A stretch of DNA of 64,000 nt from Betaproteobacteria bacterium (GTDB lineage Bacteria; Pseudomonadota; Gammaproteobacteria; Burkholderiales; Casimicrobiaceae): NCBI GenBank assembly GCA_016192065.1, contig JACPUX010000049.1, forward strand, positions 30,109-94,108. Direction: 5' to 3'. The position numbers and the translations under genes are program-made. The notes below the pieces were generated by a model. That model made no database searches, had not been told where the DNA came from, and was given only the letters and a program-made list of their open reading frames with translations. Each line of letters begins with the position of its first letter. Position 1 is the stretch's first letter. This document shows, piece by piece, positions 35,888 through 46,368 of the stretch.

Positions 35888-37018
35888 ATGGTCAATCTGC
35901 TCGAAATGTCCCGTCGCGAGCTCGAGGGCTTCTTCGCCGGCCTCGGCGAGAAGCCCTTTCGCGCCAAGCAGGTGATGCGCTGGGTGCATGCCACCCGTAT
36001 CGGCGAGCTGGCGGCCATGAGCGACATCTCCAAAGCACTGCGTCAGCGCCTGGGTGAGCTCGCGACGATCAGTGCCCCCACCGCGATCAGCGACACCTTG
36101 GCCGAAGATGGCACCCGCAAATGGCTCTTTCGCATCGACGGAGCCAATGCCGTGGAAACGGTGTACATCCCGGAAGCCGTCGCCGGTGAAGACTGCTCAG
36201 CCGAACCGGGAGCGGGAGGCATCGGTCGTGGCACTCTGTGCATATCCACGCAGGCCGGCTGCGCCCTCGATTGCGCGTTCTGCTCCACCGGCAAGCAGGG
36301 ATTCAATCGCAATTTGCGCACCGCCGAGATTGTCGGTCAGCTCTGGCACGCCGACCGCGTCCTGGAGCCACGCGGCGCAGGGCTGGCCGCCATCAGCAAC
36401 GTGGTGCTCATGGGCATGGGCGAGCCCTTGGCCAATCTTGAGCAAGTACTTCCGGCGCTGGAGATTTTTCTCGACGATGCCGCTTATGGACTCTCCCGAC
36501 GCCGGGTGACGCTGTCCACTTCGGGGATCGTACCGGCCATAGATCGCTTGCGCGAGGCCTGTCCGGTGGCACTGGCGGTATCGCTGCACGCACCCACCGA
36601 TTCGCTGCGCGACCAACTCGTGCCCATCAATCGCAAGTATCCGCTGGCTCAGCTTATGGCGGCCTGCCAACGCTACCTGGAAAAGGCGCCACGCGATTTC
36701 GTGACCTTCGAGTATGTTCTGCTCGATGGTGTCAATGACCGAGTGGAGCACGCCCAGCAATTGCTGCGTCTGGTTGCTGAGCTGCCGTGCAAGTTCAATC
36801 TGATTCCCTTCAATCCCTTCCCGAAAGCGCCGTTTCGCCGCTCGCCCCGCGCCCAGATGCTGGTGTTCCAGAAAGTGCTGCTGGACGCCGGGATCGTCAC
36901 CACGCTGCGCAAGACCAGGGGCGAGGACATCGACGCGGCCTGCGGGCAACTGGCCGGCAAGATTTTCGATCGTACCCAGCGCACCGCGCGCTCCACATCC
37001 TTGGAGGCTCAGTCATGA
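35888..37018 (+). CDS. rlmN: Dual-specificity 23S rRNA/tRNA m2A methyltransferase RlmN
   Basis: A 376-residue radical-SAM enzyme. The cluster motif CALDCAFC (Cys125, Cys129, Cys132) is intact, and [40 protein letters not shown] and [19 protein letters not shown] are family stretches with the C-terminal catalytic cysteine. It methylates C2 of A2503 in 23S rRNA and A37 in some tRNAs. It starts 29 bp after ndk and its stop overlaps the pilW start (ATGA). Confidence 0.97.
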   Translation: MVNLLEMSRRELEGFFAGLGEKPFRAKQVMRWVHATRIGELAAMSDISKALRQRLGELATISAPTAISDTLAEDGTRKWLFRIDGANAVETVYIPEAVAGEDCSAEPGAGGIGRGTLCISTQAGCALDCAFCSTGKQGFNRNLRTAEIVGQLWHADRVLEPRGAGLAAISNVVLMGMGEPLANLEQVLPALEIFLDDAAYGLSRRRVTLSTSGIVPAIDRLREACPVALAVSLHAPTDSLRDQLVPINRKYPLAQLMAACQRYLEKAPRDFVTFEYVLLDGVNDRVEHAQQLLRLVAELPCKFNLIPFNPFPKAPFRRSPRAQMLVFQKVLLDAGIVTTLRKTRGEDIDAACGQLAGKIFDRTQRTARSTSLEAQS

Positions 37019-37791
37019 TCCGCTACTTGGCACTGCTGGGCTTGTTGCTCGCGCTCGGGGGCTGTTCATCCCCTAATCCAGGCACCGAACTCCAGCCCTC
37101 CAACAACAACGAGGAATCGCAGCTTCAGAAGCTAGCGCGGGTGCATACCCAGCTCGCCGCGGGCTACTACGCGCGCAACCAGCAGAATGTGGCGCTCGAA
37201 GAACTCAACGAAGCGCTCAAGGTCGACCCCAAATTCGCCCCGGCGCACAACGTGCTGGGCCTGATCTACATGGAGTTGAAGGAAGATGCCAAGGCCGAGC
37301 AGGCGTTCAAGAAGGCGATCGAGCTGGCGCCCCAGGATCCGGAAATCCGCAACAACTACGGCTGGTATCTCTGCCTCAAGGGGCAGGCCAAGGCAGGCAT
37401 CGAGAACTTCAACCTGGCCGCGCGCCATCCGCTGTACCGCACCCCCGAAGTTGCCCTGGTCAATGCCGGACAGTGCAGCGCGCGCATTGGCGAAATCAAC
37501 GAGGCTGAACGCTATTTCCGCCAGGCTTTGGCGCTGCAACCGGGGACCATCGCCGCCAGCTACGGCTTGGCGGACATTTCCTACAAGCGCGCCAATTTTG
37601 CTGAGGCACGCGAGCACATGAAGAACGTCATGCGCGCTCCCAACCCGCCCGCGGCCGCGCTGTTGATCGGCGCCTGCGTGGAGAAGAAGCTCGCGGATCG
37701 CACCGCGGAACTCTCCTACATCCAGCAACTGCGCAACCGCTATCCGGATTCCAAGGAATTGAAGGAGCTCTTGGGCGGATGGTGTCAATGA
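37015..37791 (+). CDS. pilW: Type IV pilus biogenesis/stability lipoprotein PilW (PilF)
   Basis: A 258-residue TPR lipoprotein. The signal ends LGGC (Cys17). At least five TPR units follow, with [26 protein letters not shown] and [27 protein letters not shown]. This is the outer-membrane pilotin that helps secretin PilQ assemble. GGAGG precedes the ATG, which overlaps the rlmN stop. Its own stop overlaps the rodZ start. No other pilus gene is in the window. Confidence 0.92.
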   Translation: MIRYLALLGLLLALGGCSSPNPGTELQPSNNNEESQLQKLARVHTQLAAGYYARNQQNVALEELNEALKVDPKFAPAHNVLGLIYMELKEDAKAEQAFKKAIELAPQDPEIRNNYGWYLCLKGQAKAGIENFNLAARHPLYRTPEVALVNAGQCSARIGEINEAERYFRQALALQPGTIAASYGLADISYKRANFAEAREHMKNVMRAPNPPAAALLIGACVEKKLADRTAELSYIQQLRNRYPDSKELKELLGGWCQ

Positions 37792-38825
37792 GCGAACCAA
37801 TCGGTGCCAGCGACGCATCGCGCGATGACCCGGCAGGTTTCGCCAGCGGGATGGGCGAGCGCCTGCGCCAAGCGCGCGAGGCCGCCACGCTGAGCGTGGA
37901 AGAGGCCGCGGTCCAGTTACGCCTTTCGCCGCGCCAGGTGGCGGCGCTCGAAGCGGAGCAGTTCGACCAGTTGCCAGGACGCACCTTTGTCCGCGGCTTC
38001 GTACGCAACTATGCGCGCCTGCTCAAGCTCGACCCCGAGCCCCTGCTCGCCTACACCGGCGAACGGCTCGATCACCCGGTGTTGCAACCGATCACCGAAG
38101 GCATGGGGGTCATTCCCACCGAGCACGCCGGAACGCAGGCCTGGCAAAAGTGGGCCATTCTCACGGCGCTGATCGCAGCGCTCGTCGCCGGCGCCGGCTA
38201 CGAGTGGTGGAAACGCCAGGACCCAAGGCCCAAGGTGCGAGTTGAATCCGTGGCGCCGCTCGCCAGTTCCGCCCCGACCATAGGCAAGGCCGAAACCCTG
38301 GAATTGCCTACCCCACCACCGGACGCCGCGCCAGGCATCGAGGCCCCCGCCGGGCCGTCCCAAGGGGGCGCAAGCCAAGCACCGGAGCGGGCACAGGCCG
38401 CGAACCGCACTCACCCCCTTCCCCCGGAAGGGGGGCGGGGGGAAGGCGCCACCACCCCCGCCGGGCCGTCCCAAGGGGGCGCAAGCCAAACACAGAGTGC
38501 CGGGGTCGCGGCCGGGTCATCGCTGCCAACTTCCTCCAAGGCCACGACCGAGGTTGCCCGCGGGGCGTCAGGACGGGCACCGCTCGCGGCCGGTAAGATC
38601 GGCTTGCTCTTCACGGACCTTTGCTGGGTGGAAATCCGCGAGCGCAGCGGGCAAATGCTGCTTTCGCAGCATTTCAGCGCCGGGCAGCAAACGCTCGTCG
38701 AAGGCCGACCACCGCTCGAAATCACTCTGGGCAATGCCGCAATGGCGCGCCTGTCCTACGACGGCAAGGCCATCGACCTCACCCCCCATACGCGCCAAAA
38801 CGTCGCGCGACTGCAATTGCCATGA
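37788..38825 (+). CDS. rodZ: Cytoskeletal protein RodZ with repeat-derived linker
   Basis: A 345-residue RodZ. The N-terminal HTH (about residues 22-90: [38 protein letters not shown]) binds MreB. One membrane helix lies near 122-142 ([20 protein letters not shown]). A C-terminal DUF4115 beta domain starts near 265 ([14 protein letters not shown]). The periplasmic linker at about 186-236 is encoded by the 111-bp GC-rich repeat that recurs before ispG. It overlaps pilW by four bases (ATGA). RodZ couples MreB to the rod-shape peptidoglycan machinery. Confidence 0.94.
   Translation: MSEPIGASDASRDDPAGFASGMGERLRQAREAATLSVEEAAVQLRLSPRQVAALEAEQFDQLPGRTFVRGFVRNYARLLKLDPEPLLAYTGERLDHPVLQPITEGMGVIPTEHAGTQAWQKWAILTALIAALVAGAGYEWWKRQDPRPKVRVESVAPLASSAPTIGKAETLELPTPPPDAAPGIEAPAGPSQGGASQAPERAQAANRTHPLPPEGGRGEGATTPAGPSQGGASQTQSAGVAAGSSLPTSSKATTEVARGASGRAPLAAGKIGLLFTDLCWVEIRERSGQMLLSQHFSAGQQTLVEGRPPLEITLGNAAMARLSYDGKAIDLTPHTRQNVARLQLP
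38344..38495 (+). repeat. 111-bp GC-rich repeat inside the rodZ coding sequence
   Basis: One full unit and the first 40 or so bases of a second (period 111 bp, or 37 codons). It contains CGCGAACCGCACTCACCCC (38399-38417), which recurs at 38884 and 38995, and a C-run/G-run hairpin. It is in frame and encodes GPSQGGASQ, then ANRTHPLP, then GPSQGGASQ again. Confidence 0.9.
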
Positions 38826-38829
38826 GCGC

Positions 38830-39040
38830 GCACGCCCGGCCGCCCGAAGGGCGCGCAAGCCAACGACCGGAGCGGGCACGGCCCGCGAACCGCACTCACC
38901 CCCTCCCCCGGGGAGGGGGCCGGGGGGAAGGCCCATCCCGGCACGCCCGGCCGCCCGAAGGGCGCGCGAGCCAACGACCGGAGCGGGCACAGCCCGCGAA
39001 CCGCACTCACCCCCTCCCATCGGAAGTGGGACTGGGGAAA
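38830..39040 (+). repeat. 111-bp GC-rich repeat, two tandem units before ispG
   Basis: Two near-identical units with a period of exactly 111 bp, starting at 38830 and 38941. Each has GCACGCCCGGCCGCCCGAAG, CCGGAGCGGGCAC and CGCGAACCGCACTCACCCC. The C-rich and G-rich halves (CCCTCCCCCGGGGAGGGG) can fold into a hairpin. The region is stop-free in the ispG frame. Confidence 0.92.
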
Positions 39041-39049
39041 GGTACGCCA

Positions 39050-40312
39050 ATGCTCGCCCTATTTGGCCCCCTGGCACGCCGCACCACACTCCGTGTCAGT
39101 GTGGGCGGCATCGCCGTGGGTGGCGGTGCGCCGATCGTGGTGCAAGCGATGACCAACACCGATACCGCCGATCTGGCCGCCACTTTCGAGCAGGTGCGCG
39201 CACTGGCAACGGCCGGCTCGGAACTGGTGCGCGTCACCGTGAACACCCCCGCGGCGGCGGCGCAGATCGCGCCGCTACGCGAGCGGCTCGATGCCGTTGG
39301 CTGCGCGGTGCCGATCATCGGTGACTTTCATTTCAATGGCCACAAACTGCTCCAACAGTTCCCCGACTGCGCCCAGGCTCTGGCGAAGTACCGCATCAAC
39401 CCTGGCAATGTCGGCAGGGGAGAGAAGCGCGACGAGCAATTCGCCACCATGATCGAAGAGGCCTGCCGGCACGGCAAACCGGTGCGCATCGGTGTGAACT
39501 GGGGCAGCCTCGACCAGGATCTCCTGGCGCGCCTGATGGATCACAACGCGCGGCTCCCCCAACCGCTTTCGCCCCCTAGCCTGATGCGCGAAGCGCTAAT
39601 CACCTCGGCTCTGGAAAGTGCGGCGCGGGCGGAAGAACTGGGGCTGCCCGGGGATCGCATCGTGCTCTCCTGCAAGGTGAGCGAAGTGCAGGATCTGATC
39701 GCAGTCTATCGCAGCCTGGCGCCGCGCTGCGCCTACCCACTCCACCTGGGCCTCACCGAAGCGGGCCTGGGCAGCAAGGGCATTGTCGCTTCGGCCGCCG
39801 CGCTGGCAGTGCTCTTGCAGGAAGGCATTGGCGACACCATCCGCGTTTCGCTTACGCCCGAACCCAACGGCGACCGTCGCCGCGAAGTGCTCGTCGCCCA
39901 GGAACTCTTGCAGTCCCTGGGTCTGCGCAGTTTCGCCCCCATGGTCACCGCCTGCCCCGGCTGCGGCCGCACTACGAGCACGCACTTCCAGGAATTGGCG
40001 GCCAGCATCCAGGACTGGCTGCGGGAACAAATGCCGCGGTGGCGCGGTGTCTACCCTGGCGTCGAAGATTTGCGCGTGGCGGTGATGGGCTGCGTGGTCA
40101 ACGGTCCCGGAGAAAGCCGGCTGGCCAATGTCGGCATCAGCCTTCCCGGTAGTGGCGAGATACCCATCGCCCCGGTATACGTCGATGGCCAAAAGACTAT
40201 CGTCCTCAAGGGCGCACGCATTGCCGAGGAGTTCCAGGCCATCGTCGCCCAATACGTAAGCGAGCGCTTCGGCAAGAGCGCTGCCCCTTCATCGCAACCC
40301 GAGCGGCATTGA
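39050..40312 (+). CDS. ispG: 4-hydroxy-3-methylbut-2-enyl diphosphate synthase IspG
   Basis: 420 residues from the ATG at 39050, the usual length. [27 protein letters not shown] opens the TIM barrel. The [4Fe-4S] cysteines are in CPGCGRTT and [11 protein letters not shown]. It makes HMBPP in the MEP isoprenoid pathway. GGGGAAAGG precedes this ATG. An in-frame ATG at 38822, overlapping the rodZ stop as ATGA, would add 76 repeat-encoded residues; I consider 39050 more likely because of the ribosome-binding site and family length. Confidence 0.95.
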   Translation: MLALFGPLARRTTLRVSVGGIAVGGGAPIVVQAMTNTDTADLAATFEQVRALATAGSELVRVTVNTPAAAAQIAPLRERLDAVGCAVPIIGDFHFNGHKLLQQFPDCAQALAKYRINPGNVGRGEKRDEQFATMIEEACRHGKPVRIGVNWGSLDQDLLARLMDHNARLPQPLSPPSLMREALITSALESAARAEELGLPGDRIVLSCKVSEVQDLIAVYRSLAPRCAYPLHLGLTEAGLGSKGIVASAAALAVLLQEGIGDTIRVSLTPEPNGDRRREVLVAQELLQSLGLRSFAPMVTACPGCGRTTSTHFQELAASIQDWLREQMPRWRGVYPGVEDLRVAVMGCVVNGPGESRLANVGISLPGSGEIPIAPVYVDGQKTIVLKGARIAEEFQAIVAQYVSERFGKSAAPSSQPERH

Positions 40313-40313
40313 A

Positions 40314-41573
40314 ATGGCACTGAACATCCAGGCGGTACGCGGGATGAACGACATCCTCCCGGAGGCGACGCCACGTTGGGCGCGCTTCGAGGCAGCCGCA
40401 CGCGAAGTCTTCGCGCAGTACGGCTACCGCGAAATCCGCATGCCCGTCGTGGAACCCACGGCGTTGTTCGTGCGCGGCGTCGGTGAACACACCGACATCG
40501 TCGAGAAAGAGATGTACACCTTCGTCGATGCGCTCAATGGCGAAAGCCTCTCCTTGCGCCCGGAGGGCACCGCCGGGTGCGTGCGCGCCGTGTTGGAACA
40601 CAACCTGCTCTATCCCGGCCCACAGCGACTGTGGTACAGCGGGCCGATGTTTCGCCACGAGCGCCCGCAGAAAGGCCGCTATCGGCAGTTTCACCAATTC
40701 GGCCTCGAGGCCTTCGGCTACCCTGGCCCGGATATCGACGCCGAGCAGATCATCCTGTCCGCCCGCCTATGGCGCGCGCTGTCCATACCCATGCCGGCGC
40801 TGCACATCAACAGTCTGGGCAGCGGCGCCGAACGGGCCCAGCACCGCGAAGAGTTGATTCGCTATCTCGAAGCTCACCGTGAGTTCCTCGACGAAGATGC
40901 AAGGCGCCGGTTGTACACCAACCCGCTGCGCGTGCTCGACAGCAAGAATCCCGCGATGCAGAACTTGATCGCCAGCGCGCCCAAGCTGCTCGATCATCTG
41001 GGCGAGGCCTCGCGCGCCCATTTCGATGGACTGCGGCGGCACCTCGATCGCGCCGGCGTCGCCTACGAAGTCAATCCCCGTCTGGTGCGCGGCCTCGACT
41101 ACTACAACTTCACGGTATTTGAGTGGGTCAGTGACCGCCTGGGTTCGCAGGGAACGATTTGCGGCGGCGGGCGCTATGACGGCCTGGTGGAGATCTTCGG
41201 CGGCAAACCCGCCCCCGGCTGCGGCTTCGGCATCGGCGTGGAGCGCGTGATCCTGCTGCTCGAAGAATCTGAGCCGGCCGTCGCGAGCGCGCCCGACGCT
41301 TATCTGGTCTTCGCTGGCGAGGCGGCGGGCGAATGCGCGCCGCGACTCGCTGAACAACTGCGCGACGCCGGCTGGCGCATCGTCCAGCATTGCGGCGGCG
41401 GCGGCTTCAAGGCGCAGATGAAGAAGGCCGATGCGAGCGGTGCCACGTTCGCGCTCTTGGTCGGCGACGACGAAGCACAAGCAGGCACGATCACCGTGAA
41501 ACCCCTGCGCGGCGGCGAACAAGAAACGCTCGCGCCCGACGCGCTCCTGCGGCGATACCAACCCAAGCACTAA
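40314..41573 (+). CDS. hisS: Histidyl-tRNA synthetase
   Basis: A 419-residue class II synthetase. The start [18 protein letters not shown], the motif-2 region ([44 protein letters not shown]), the HisA motif [15 protein letters not shown] and motif 3 [15 protein letters not shown] are all present. The C-terminal anticodon domain is complete. It starts one base after the ispG stop. Confidence 0.98.
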   Translation: MALNIQAVRGMNDILPEATPRWARFEAAAREVFAQYGYREIRMPVVEPTALFVRGVGEHTDIVEKEMYTFVDALNGESLSLRPEGTAGCVRAVLEHNLLYPGPQRLWYSGPMFRHERPQKGRYRQFHQFGLEAFGYPGPDIDAEQIILSARLWRALSIPMPALHINSLGSGAERAQHREELIRYLEAHREFLDEDARRRLYTNPLRVLDSKNPAMQNLIASAPKLLDHLGEASRAHFDGLRRHLDRAGVAYEVNPRLVRGLDYYNFTVFEWVSDRLGSQGTICGGGRYDGLVEIFGGKPAPGCGFGIGVERVILLLEESEPAVASAPDAYLVFAGEAAGECAPRLAEQLRDAGWRIVQHCGGGGFKAQMKKADASGATFALLVGDDEAQAGTITVKPLRGGEQETLAPDALLRRYQPKH

Positions 41574-41592
41574 CACACCCAAGGAAAACGAG

Positions 41593-42231
41593 ATGGCGGT
41601 TTACAACCTCGAGGAACAGGAAACCATCGACGCCCTCAAGGCGTGGTGGAAGCAATATGGCAATCTGGTGAGCATGGCGGTCACCGCGGTCTGCGTCGTG
41701 ATCATCGGCTACCAGGGCTGGAACTACTATCAGGGTTCCCAGTCACGCGAGGCCAGCGTGCTCTACTCCGCGGTGAGCCAGGCGGCACAGAAGAACGACC
41801 TGGCCAAGGGCAAGGACGCCGCCGAGCAGCTCACCAAGAAATACTCCGGAACAGCCTATGCGCCGCGCGCTGCCTTGCTGGTGGCACGACTGCACCTCAA
41901 CGCCAACGATCGCGCCGCCGCGCGAGTCAGTCTGCAATGGGCAGTGGATCAGGCAAAGGAAGAAGAACTGCGGCAAGTGGCCCGCTATCGCCTTGCCACC
42001 TTCCTGCTGGACGAGAAGGCCTATGACGAGGCCTTGCGCCTTCTCGAGGCGAAGCATGATCCGGCATTCGCTGGAATCTACGCCGATTTGCGCGGTGACA
42101 TTCTGGCCGCCGCCGGAAAAACCACGGAAGCGCGCGCCGCGTATTTGGAAGCCCTGGCGAAACTGGATGCCAAGTCGCCGTACCGCCAGACCGTACAGTT
42201 GAAAATCGACGCTTCGGGAGAACCTCAGTGA
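41593..42231 (+). CDS. YfgM family periplasmic chaperone-like protein
   Basis: A 212-residue single-pass membrane protein. The cytoplasmic start YNLEEQETIDALKAWWKQYGN is the family signature, followed by one membrane helix (LVSMAVTAVCVVIIGYQGW) and TPR-like helices in the periplasm. In E. coli, YfgM associates with PpiD and the Sec translocon. AAGGAAAACGAG precedes the ATG. Its stop overlaps the bamB GTG start (GTGA). Confidence 0.9.
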   Translation: MAVYNLEEQETIDALKAWWKQYGNLVSMAVTAVCVVIIGYQGWNYYQGSQSREASVLYSAVSQAAQKNDLAKGKDAAEQLTKKYSGTAYAPRAALLVARLHLNANDRAAARVSLQWAVDQAKEEELRQVARYRLATFLLDEKAYDEALRLLEAKHDPAFAGIYADLRGDILAAAGKTTEARAAYLEALAKLDAKSPYRQTVQLKIDASGEPQ

Positions 42232-43373
42232 TTCGCCGCAACACCCTTCTCAACTCCGGCCTGGCGCTGGCCGCGGTGGCACTGGCGGGATGCTCGTCGT
42301 TCCCGTTCTTTGGCGGCGATGACAACAAACCCGGCCCGCTGCCCGAGTTTCGCGCCCGCAACAGCGCCAGCGTCCTCTGGCAGCACGCCCTGGGGAACAC
42401 CGGACCCGGTTTCGCTCCGGTTCTGGTGGGCGGCAGCGTCTTCGCCGCCAGCGCCGACGGTTCGGTGCTGAGCCTCGATCTCGAATCTGGCCGCGTCAAC
42501 TGGCGGGTGTCGGCGGGTACCGCTTTGAGCGCGGGCGCCGGCAGCGATGGCGAAATCGTGGTGGTTGGCACCGCCAAAGGCGCGGTACATGCCTTCGACG
42601 CCACCGGCAAGGCCCTGTGGCAGGCCCGGGTTTCCAGCGAAATCCTGGCACCGCCCCGAGTCGCCGAAGGCGTGGTCGCGGTTTGGTCCGGCGATGGACG
42701 AGTTTTCGGTTTCCAAGCCAAGACCGGCGAACGCAAATGGGTGTACCAGCGCGGGACCCCCGCGCTGACGCTGCGCAGTCATGCCAGCGGGGTCACCCAT
42801 CGCGGCGGCCTGTTCACCGGCTCGGCTGGCGGCAAGCTCGTCGCCATGGACATGGCTTCGGGCGCAGTCGGCTGGGAAGCCAGCATCGCCACGCCCAAGG
42901 GCGCCACCGAGCTCGAACGCATCGCCGATGTGACCAGCACCCCCGTAGCTGATGACCGCCAGATCTGCGCCGTGGCGTTTCAGGGACGTCTGGCGTGTTT
43001 CGACATTCTGCGCGGCACCATGGTTTGGTCGCGGGAGATCTCCAGCCACGCCGGTCTCTCCGCCGATGCCCGAGCCCTCTACGTCACCGATGACAAAGGC
43101 AATCTTCACGCGCTCGACAAGAGCACCGGTGCCAGTATCTGGAAGCAGGACAAACTTGCCAAGCGTCGCCCCAGCGCGCCCCAGCTTGCCGGAGACCACC
43201 TGGCAGTGATCGACGCCGAGGGCTACCTGCACCTTCTCGACCGGACTGACGGCGCCTTGATCGGGCGTCTGGCACTCGACGGCAACGCCAGCGTGGGCCA
43301 GCCCGCGATCGTCGCCGACGGGGTCCTGGTGCTGTCTAGCAAGGGCACCCTGACCCGACTGCGCACGCAATAA
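42228..43373 (+). CDS. bamB: Outer-membrane assembly lipoprotein BamB
   Basis: A 381-residue lipoprotein (lipobox LAGC, Cys22). Repeated PQQ-like blades follow (SVFAASADGSVLSLDLESGRVNWR, GAVHAFDATGKALWQ, LVAMDMASGAVGWE, GNLHALDKSTGASIW), forming the eight-bladed propeller. It is an accessory of the BAM complex that folds beta-barrel proteins. The start is GTG, coupled to yfgM. The order hisS-yfgM-bamB-der is conserved in proteobacteria. Confidence 0.95.
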   Translation: MIRRNTLLNSGLALAAVALAGCSSFPFFGGDDNKPGPLPEFRARNSASVLWQHALGNTGPGFAPVLVGGSVFAASADGSVLSLDLESGRVNWRVSAGTALSAGAGSDGEIVVVGTAKGAVHAFDATGKALWQARVSSEILAPPRVAEGVVAVWSGDGRVFGFQAKTGERKWVYQRGTPALTLRSHASGVTHRGGLFTGSAGGKLVAMDMASGAVGWEASIATPKGATELERIADVTSTPVADDRQICAVAFQGRLACFDILRGTMVWSREISSHAGLSADARALYVTDDKGNLHALDKSTGASIWKQDKLAKRRPSAPQLAGDHLAVIDAEGYLHLLDRTDGALIGRLALDGNASVGQPAIVADGVLVLSSKGTLTRLRTQ

Positions 43374-43376
43374 TTC

Positions 43377-44705
43377 ATGGAACCAGCCGTCGTACTGGTC
43401 GGTCGCCCCAATGTCGGCAAGTCGACGCTGTTCAATCGCCTGACCCGATCCCGCGACGCCCTGGTCGCCGACCTGCCCGGACTTACCCGTGATCGGCATT
43501 ACGGCCGCGGGCGGGTGGGGGAGCGCCCCTATCTGGTAGTCGACACCGGCGGTTTCGAGCCGGTGGCGAGCGAGGGCATCCTGCACGAAATGGCCAAACA
43601 GACCAAACAGGCCATCATCGAAGCCGATGTGGTGGTCTTTCTGGTTGATGGGCGTTCCGGGGTCACCCCGCAGGATCACAGCATCGCCGACCTGCTTCGC
43701 CGGAGCGGCCGGCGGGTTCTGCTGGCAGTGAACAAGGCCGAGGGCATGGACCCCAGCCGGGCGGTCGCTGAGTTCCATGAGTTGGGCTTGGGCGAACCCT
43801 ATGCCATTTCTTCGGCGCATGGCGATCATGTGCGCGAGCTGATCGAACTGGCGCTGGAGCCCTTCCCGGAAACCGCCGATGCCGCGGAACCGGCCACACC
43901 GACCATGAAGATCGCCGTGATCGGGCGGCCCAACGTGGGCAAGTCCACTCTGGTCAACACCCTGCTGGGCGAAGAGCGAGTAATCGCCTTTGATCAGCCA
44001 GGAACCACGCGGGATAGCATTGAGCTCGACTTCACCCGCGACGGCAAAACCTACACCCTGATCGACACCGCCGGGGTACGGCGTCGTGGCAAAGTCACGG
44101 AAACGATCGAGAAGTTTTCCGTGATCAAGACCCTCCAGGCGATTTCCGACGCCAATGTGGTGATCCTCATGCTCGACGCCCAACAGGACGTTTCCGACCA
44201 AGACGCGCACATCGCGGGCTTCATCCTCGAGGCCGGTCGCGCGCTGGTGGTGGCGATCAATAAGTGGGACGGCCTGTCCGGCGAGCGGCGCGAAGCGATC
44301 AAGCGCGATTTCGCACGCAAGCTCGGCTTCCTTGATTTCGCGCGGCATCATTTCATTTCCGCCAAGGAAGCGACCGGCATTGACGCCCTTTTTACCTCCG
44401 TGCGGCGGGCTTACGCCGCGGCGACGGCCAAGCTGCCAACGCCCCGACTCACGCGGGTGCTGGCCGAAGCGGTCGCGCGACAGCAGCCGCCTCGCGCCGG
44501 CAAGGTGCGCCCCAAGATGCGCTATGCCCATCAAGGCGGCATGAATCCTCCCATCATCGTGATTCACGGCAATGCTCTGGATGACATTCCCGACGCCTAT
44601 CGGCGCTACCTGGAACATTTCTTCCGCGAGGCGTTCAAACTTGAAGGTACGCCTTTGCGTATCGCCTTTCGGACGGGCCATAATCCCTATGCGAATGGCA
44701 TTTGA
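43377..44705 (+). CDS. der: Ribosome-assembly GTPase Der (EngA)
   Basis: A 442-residue protein with two tandem GTPase domains, each with GRPNVGKST (near residues 8 and 182), DLPGLTRD and DQPGTTRDS switch regions, and NKAEG / NKWDG base-specificity motifs. The KH-like C-terminal domain ends in [11 protein letters not shown]. It acts in 50S subunit assembly. It begins 3 bp after bamB. Confidence 0.97.
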   Translation: MEPAVVLVGRPNVGKSTLFNRLTRSRDALVADLPGLTRDRHYGRGRVGERPYLVVDTGGFEPVASEGILHEMAKQTKQAIIEADVVVFLVDGRSGVTPQDHSIADLLRRSGRRVLLAVNKAEGMDPSRAVAEFHELGLGEPYAISSAHGDHVRELIELALEPFPETADAAEPATPTMKIAVIGRPNVGKSTLVNTLLGEERVIAFDQPGTTRDSIELDFTRDGKTYTLIDTAGVRRRGKVTETIEKFSVIKTLQAISDANVVILMLDAQQDVSDQDAHIAGFILEAGRALVVAINKWDGLSGERREAIKRDFARKLGFLDFARHHFISAKEATGIDALFTSVRRAYAAATAKLPTPRLTRVLAEAVARQQPPRAGKVRPKMRYAHQGGMNPPIIVIHGNALDDIPDAYRRYLEHFFREAFKLEGTPLRIAFRTGHNPYANGI

Positions 44706-44724
44706 GTGTGATTTCCCCGGCGGG

Positions 44725-44754
44725 TTGGCGCGGCCCGTCAAAATGCAGTAAAGT
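44725..44754 (+). promoter_or_regulatory. Candidate promoter upstream of hfq
   Basis: TTGGCG and TAAAGT are separated by 18 bp at the start of the 237-bp gap between der and hfq, the largest gap in this co-directional run. The match to sigma70 is partial. The rest of the leader contains a short GACAG/CTGTC stem enclosing a T-run and no clear terminator. Confidence 0.3.
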
Positions 44755-44942
44755 GTTGCGCGCTGTTGAATTTCTTTGGACAGCTTTTTTTTGACTGTCG
44801 AGGGAATCACTGAGAAAACCCCGGTCTTTCGGAGTGGGCGCAAGCCTGGACCGTAAGGAACTCAGGGGCCGGGCGCCAGGAGCAAGCTCCGGCAGACGGT
44901 CGATCAGTGGTTTCTATGACCTTACAACAAAATGGAGCCATC

Positions 44943-45176
44943 ATGAGCAACAAAGGGCAAATGCTACAAGACCCCTTCCTGAACACGCTGCGCAAGGAGC
45001 ACGTTCAGGTTTCGATCTATCTGGTCAACGGCATCAAGCTGCAAGGCCAGATCGAATCGTTCGACCAGTATGTGGTGCTACTCAAGAACACGGTGACGCA
45101 AATGGTCTACAAGCACGCCATTTCCACGGTCGTGCCGGCTCGTGCGATCACCCTTTCGCACGAAGCCGAGAGTTAA
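44943..45176 (+). CDS. hfq: RNA chaperone Hfq
   Basis: A 77-residue Hfq, the normal size for Betaproteobacteria. The Sm1 motif is [27 protein letters not shown] and Sm2 is [31 protein letters not shown] holds the Gln8-type and RNA-binding residues. It forms hexamers that pair small RNAs with mRNAs. The frame extends 12 codons upstream, but the family start is MSNKGQ. Confidence 0.97.
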   Translation: MSNKGQMLQDPFLNTLRKEHVQVSIYLVNGIKLQGQIESFDQYVVLLKNTVTQMVYKHAISTVVPARAITLSHEAES

Positions 45177-45227
45177 GCCCCTGGCACGTCCCAAGCGGAA
45201 ACAGCGGATCGCCGCTGGTGCGCGCTG

Positions 45228-46349
45228 ATGTTCGAGCGTCCCGGCGGCGGTAACCGCGCCATCCTGGTGCAGCTCGATTTCGGCGATGGCCACGCCGCCG
45301 AAGATCTGGCTGAGCTTGGCGAACTTGCGGCCAGCTGCGGCGCGCAGGTGCAAGGCCGAGTCACCGGCCGCCGCGATCGCCCCGATGCCGCCCTCTATGC
45401 CGGCCGCGGCAAAGTCGCGGAGGTTCGCCTTCAGGTCGAAGCCCATCAGGCGGACCTGGTGATCTTCAATCACGTGCTCACCGGCGCCCAGCAGCGTAAC
45501 CTCGAACGCGATCTCCAATGCCGCGTAGTCGATCGGGTCGCGTTGATTCTCGACATCTTCGCGCTGCGCGCGCGCAGCGCCGAGGGCAAGCTGCAGGTCG
45601 AACTCGCCCAGCTCGAACACCTGGCGACCCGGCTGGTCCGGGGCTGGACTCACCTGGAACGGCAGAAGGGCGGCATCGGCTTGCGCGGCCCGGGGGAAAC
45701 CCAACTCGAAGTGGACCGGCGCCTCTTGTCCGACCGGGTCAAGCTCCTGAAGGATCGTCTGGCCAAGGTCGCCCGCCAGCGCGAGACCCAGCGGCGCGCC
45801 CGGCGGCGCGCGGCAACGCGCAACATTGCCCTGGTCGGCTACACCAACGCCGGCAAATCCACACTATTCAACCGCCTAACCGGTGCGCGCAGCTACGCCG
45901 CCGACCAGCTCTTCGCCACCCTCGACACGACGCTGCGCAAGCTCTACATCGCGGGCGCCGAACCTCTGGTGCTCTCGGACACAGTAGGCTTCATCCGCGA
46001 GTTACCCCACACCTTGGTCGCGGCTTTTCAGGCCACCTTGAGCGAAGCAGTGGAAGCCGATTTGTTGCTGCACATCGTGGACAGCGCCCACCCGGCCCGC
46101 CAGGAGCAGATGGACGCGGTCGAGGCGGTGCTGGCGGAGATCGGCGCGGCCGAAGTCCCCCGCCTCACGGTGTATAACAAGATCGATTTGAGCGGCCTCG
46201 CTCCAGGGGTGGAGCGGGACGAGTATGGTAAAATTTGCGCCGTTCGTCTGAGCGCGGCGAGCGGCGAAGGCTGCGAGCTACTGCGCCAGTTCTTGGCCGA
46301 GCGCTTTGCCCTTCCCGCGCCGGTGGGCGCCGAGACCCAACCAACCTAG
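45228..46349 (+). CDS. hflX: Ribosome-associated GTPase HflX
   Basis: A 373-residue GTPase. The N-terminal HflX domain includes GRGKVAEVRLQVEAHQADLVIFNHVLTGAQQRNLE, then a linker with GIGLRGPGETQLEVDRR. The G domain has GYTNAGKST, DTVGFIRELP and NKID. It splits stalled ribosomes under stress. It follows hfq by about 50 bp, the standard order. Confidence 0.96.
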   Translation: MFERPGGGNRAILVQLDFGDGHAAEDLAELGELAASCGAQVQGRVTGRRDRPDAALYAGRGKVAEVRLQVEAHQADLVIFNHVLTGAQQRNLERDLQCRVVDRVALILDIFALRARSAEGKLQVELAQLEHLATRLVRGWTHLERQKGGIGLRGPGETQLEVDRRLLSDRVKLLKDRLAKVARQRETQRRARRRAATRNIALVGYTNAGKSTLFNRLTGARSYAADQLFATLDTTLRKLYIAGAEPLVLSDTVGFIRELPHTLVAAFQATLSEAVEADLLLHIVDSAHPARQEQMDAVEAVLAEIGAAEVPRLTVYNKIDLSGLAPGVERDEYGKICAVRLSAASGEGCELLRQFLAERFALPAPVGAETQPT

Positions 46350-46368
46350 ACACCGACACCAGATCCTT

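Noticed and set aside
38830..39040. CRISPR-like array before ispG
   Set aside because: The units are contiguous with no unique spacers, there are only two, and no cas genes are present.
44770..44795. Possible terminator before hfq (GACAG stem around a T-run)
   Set aside because: The T-run is in the loop and the stem is only five pairs, so it does not fit an intrinsic terminator.
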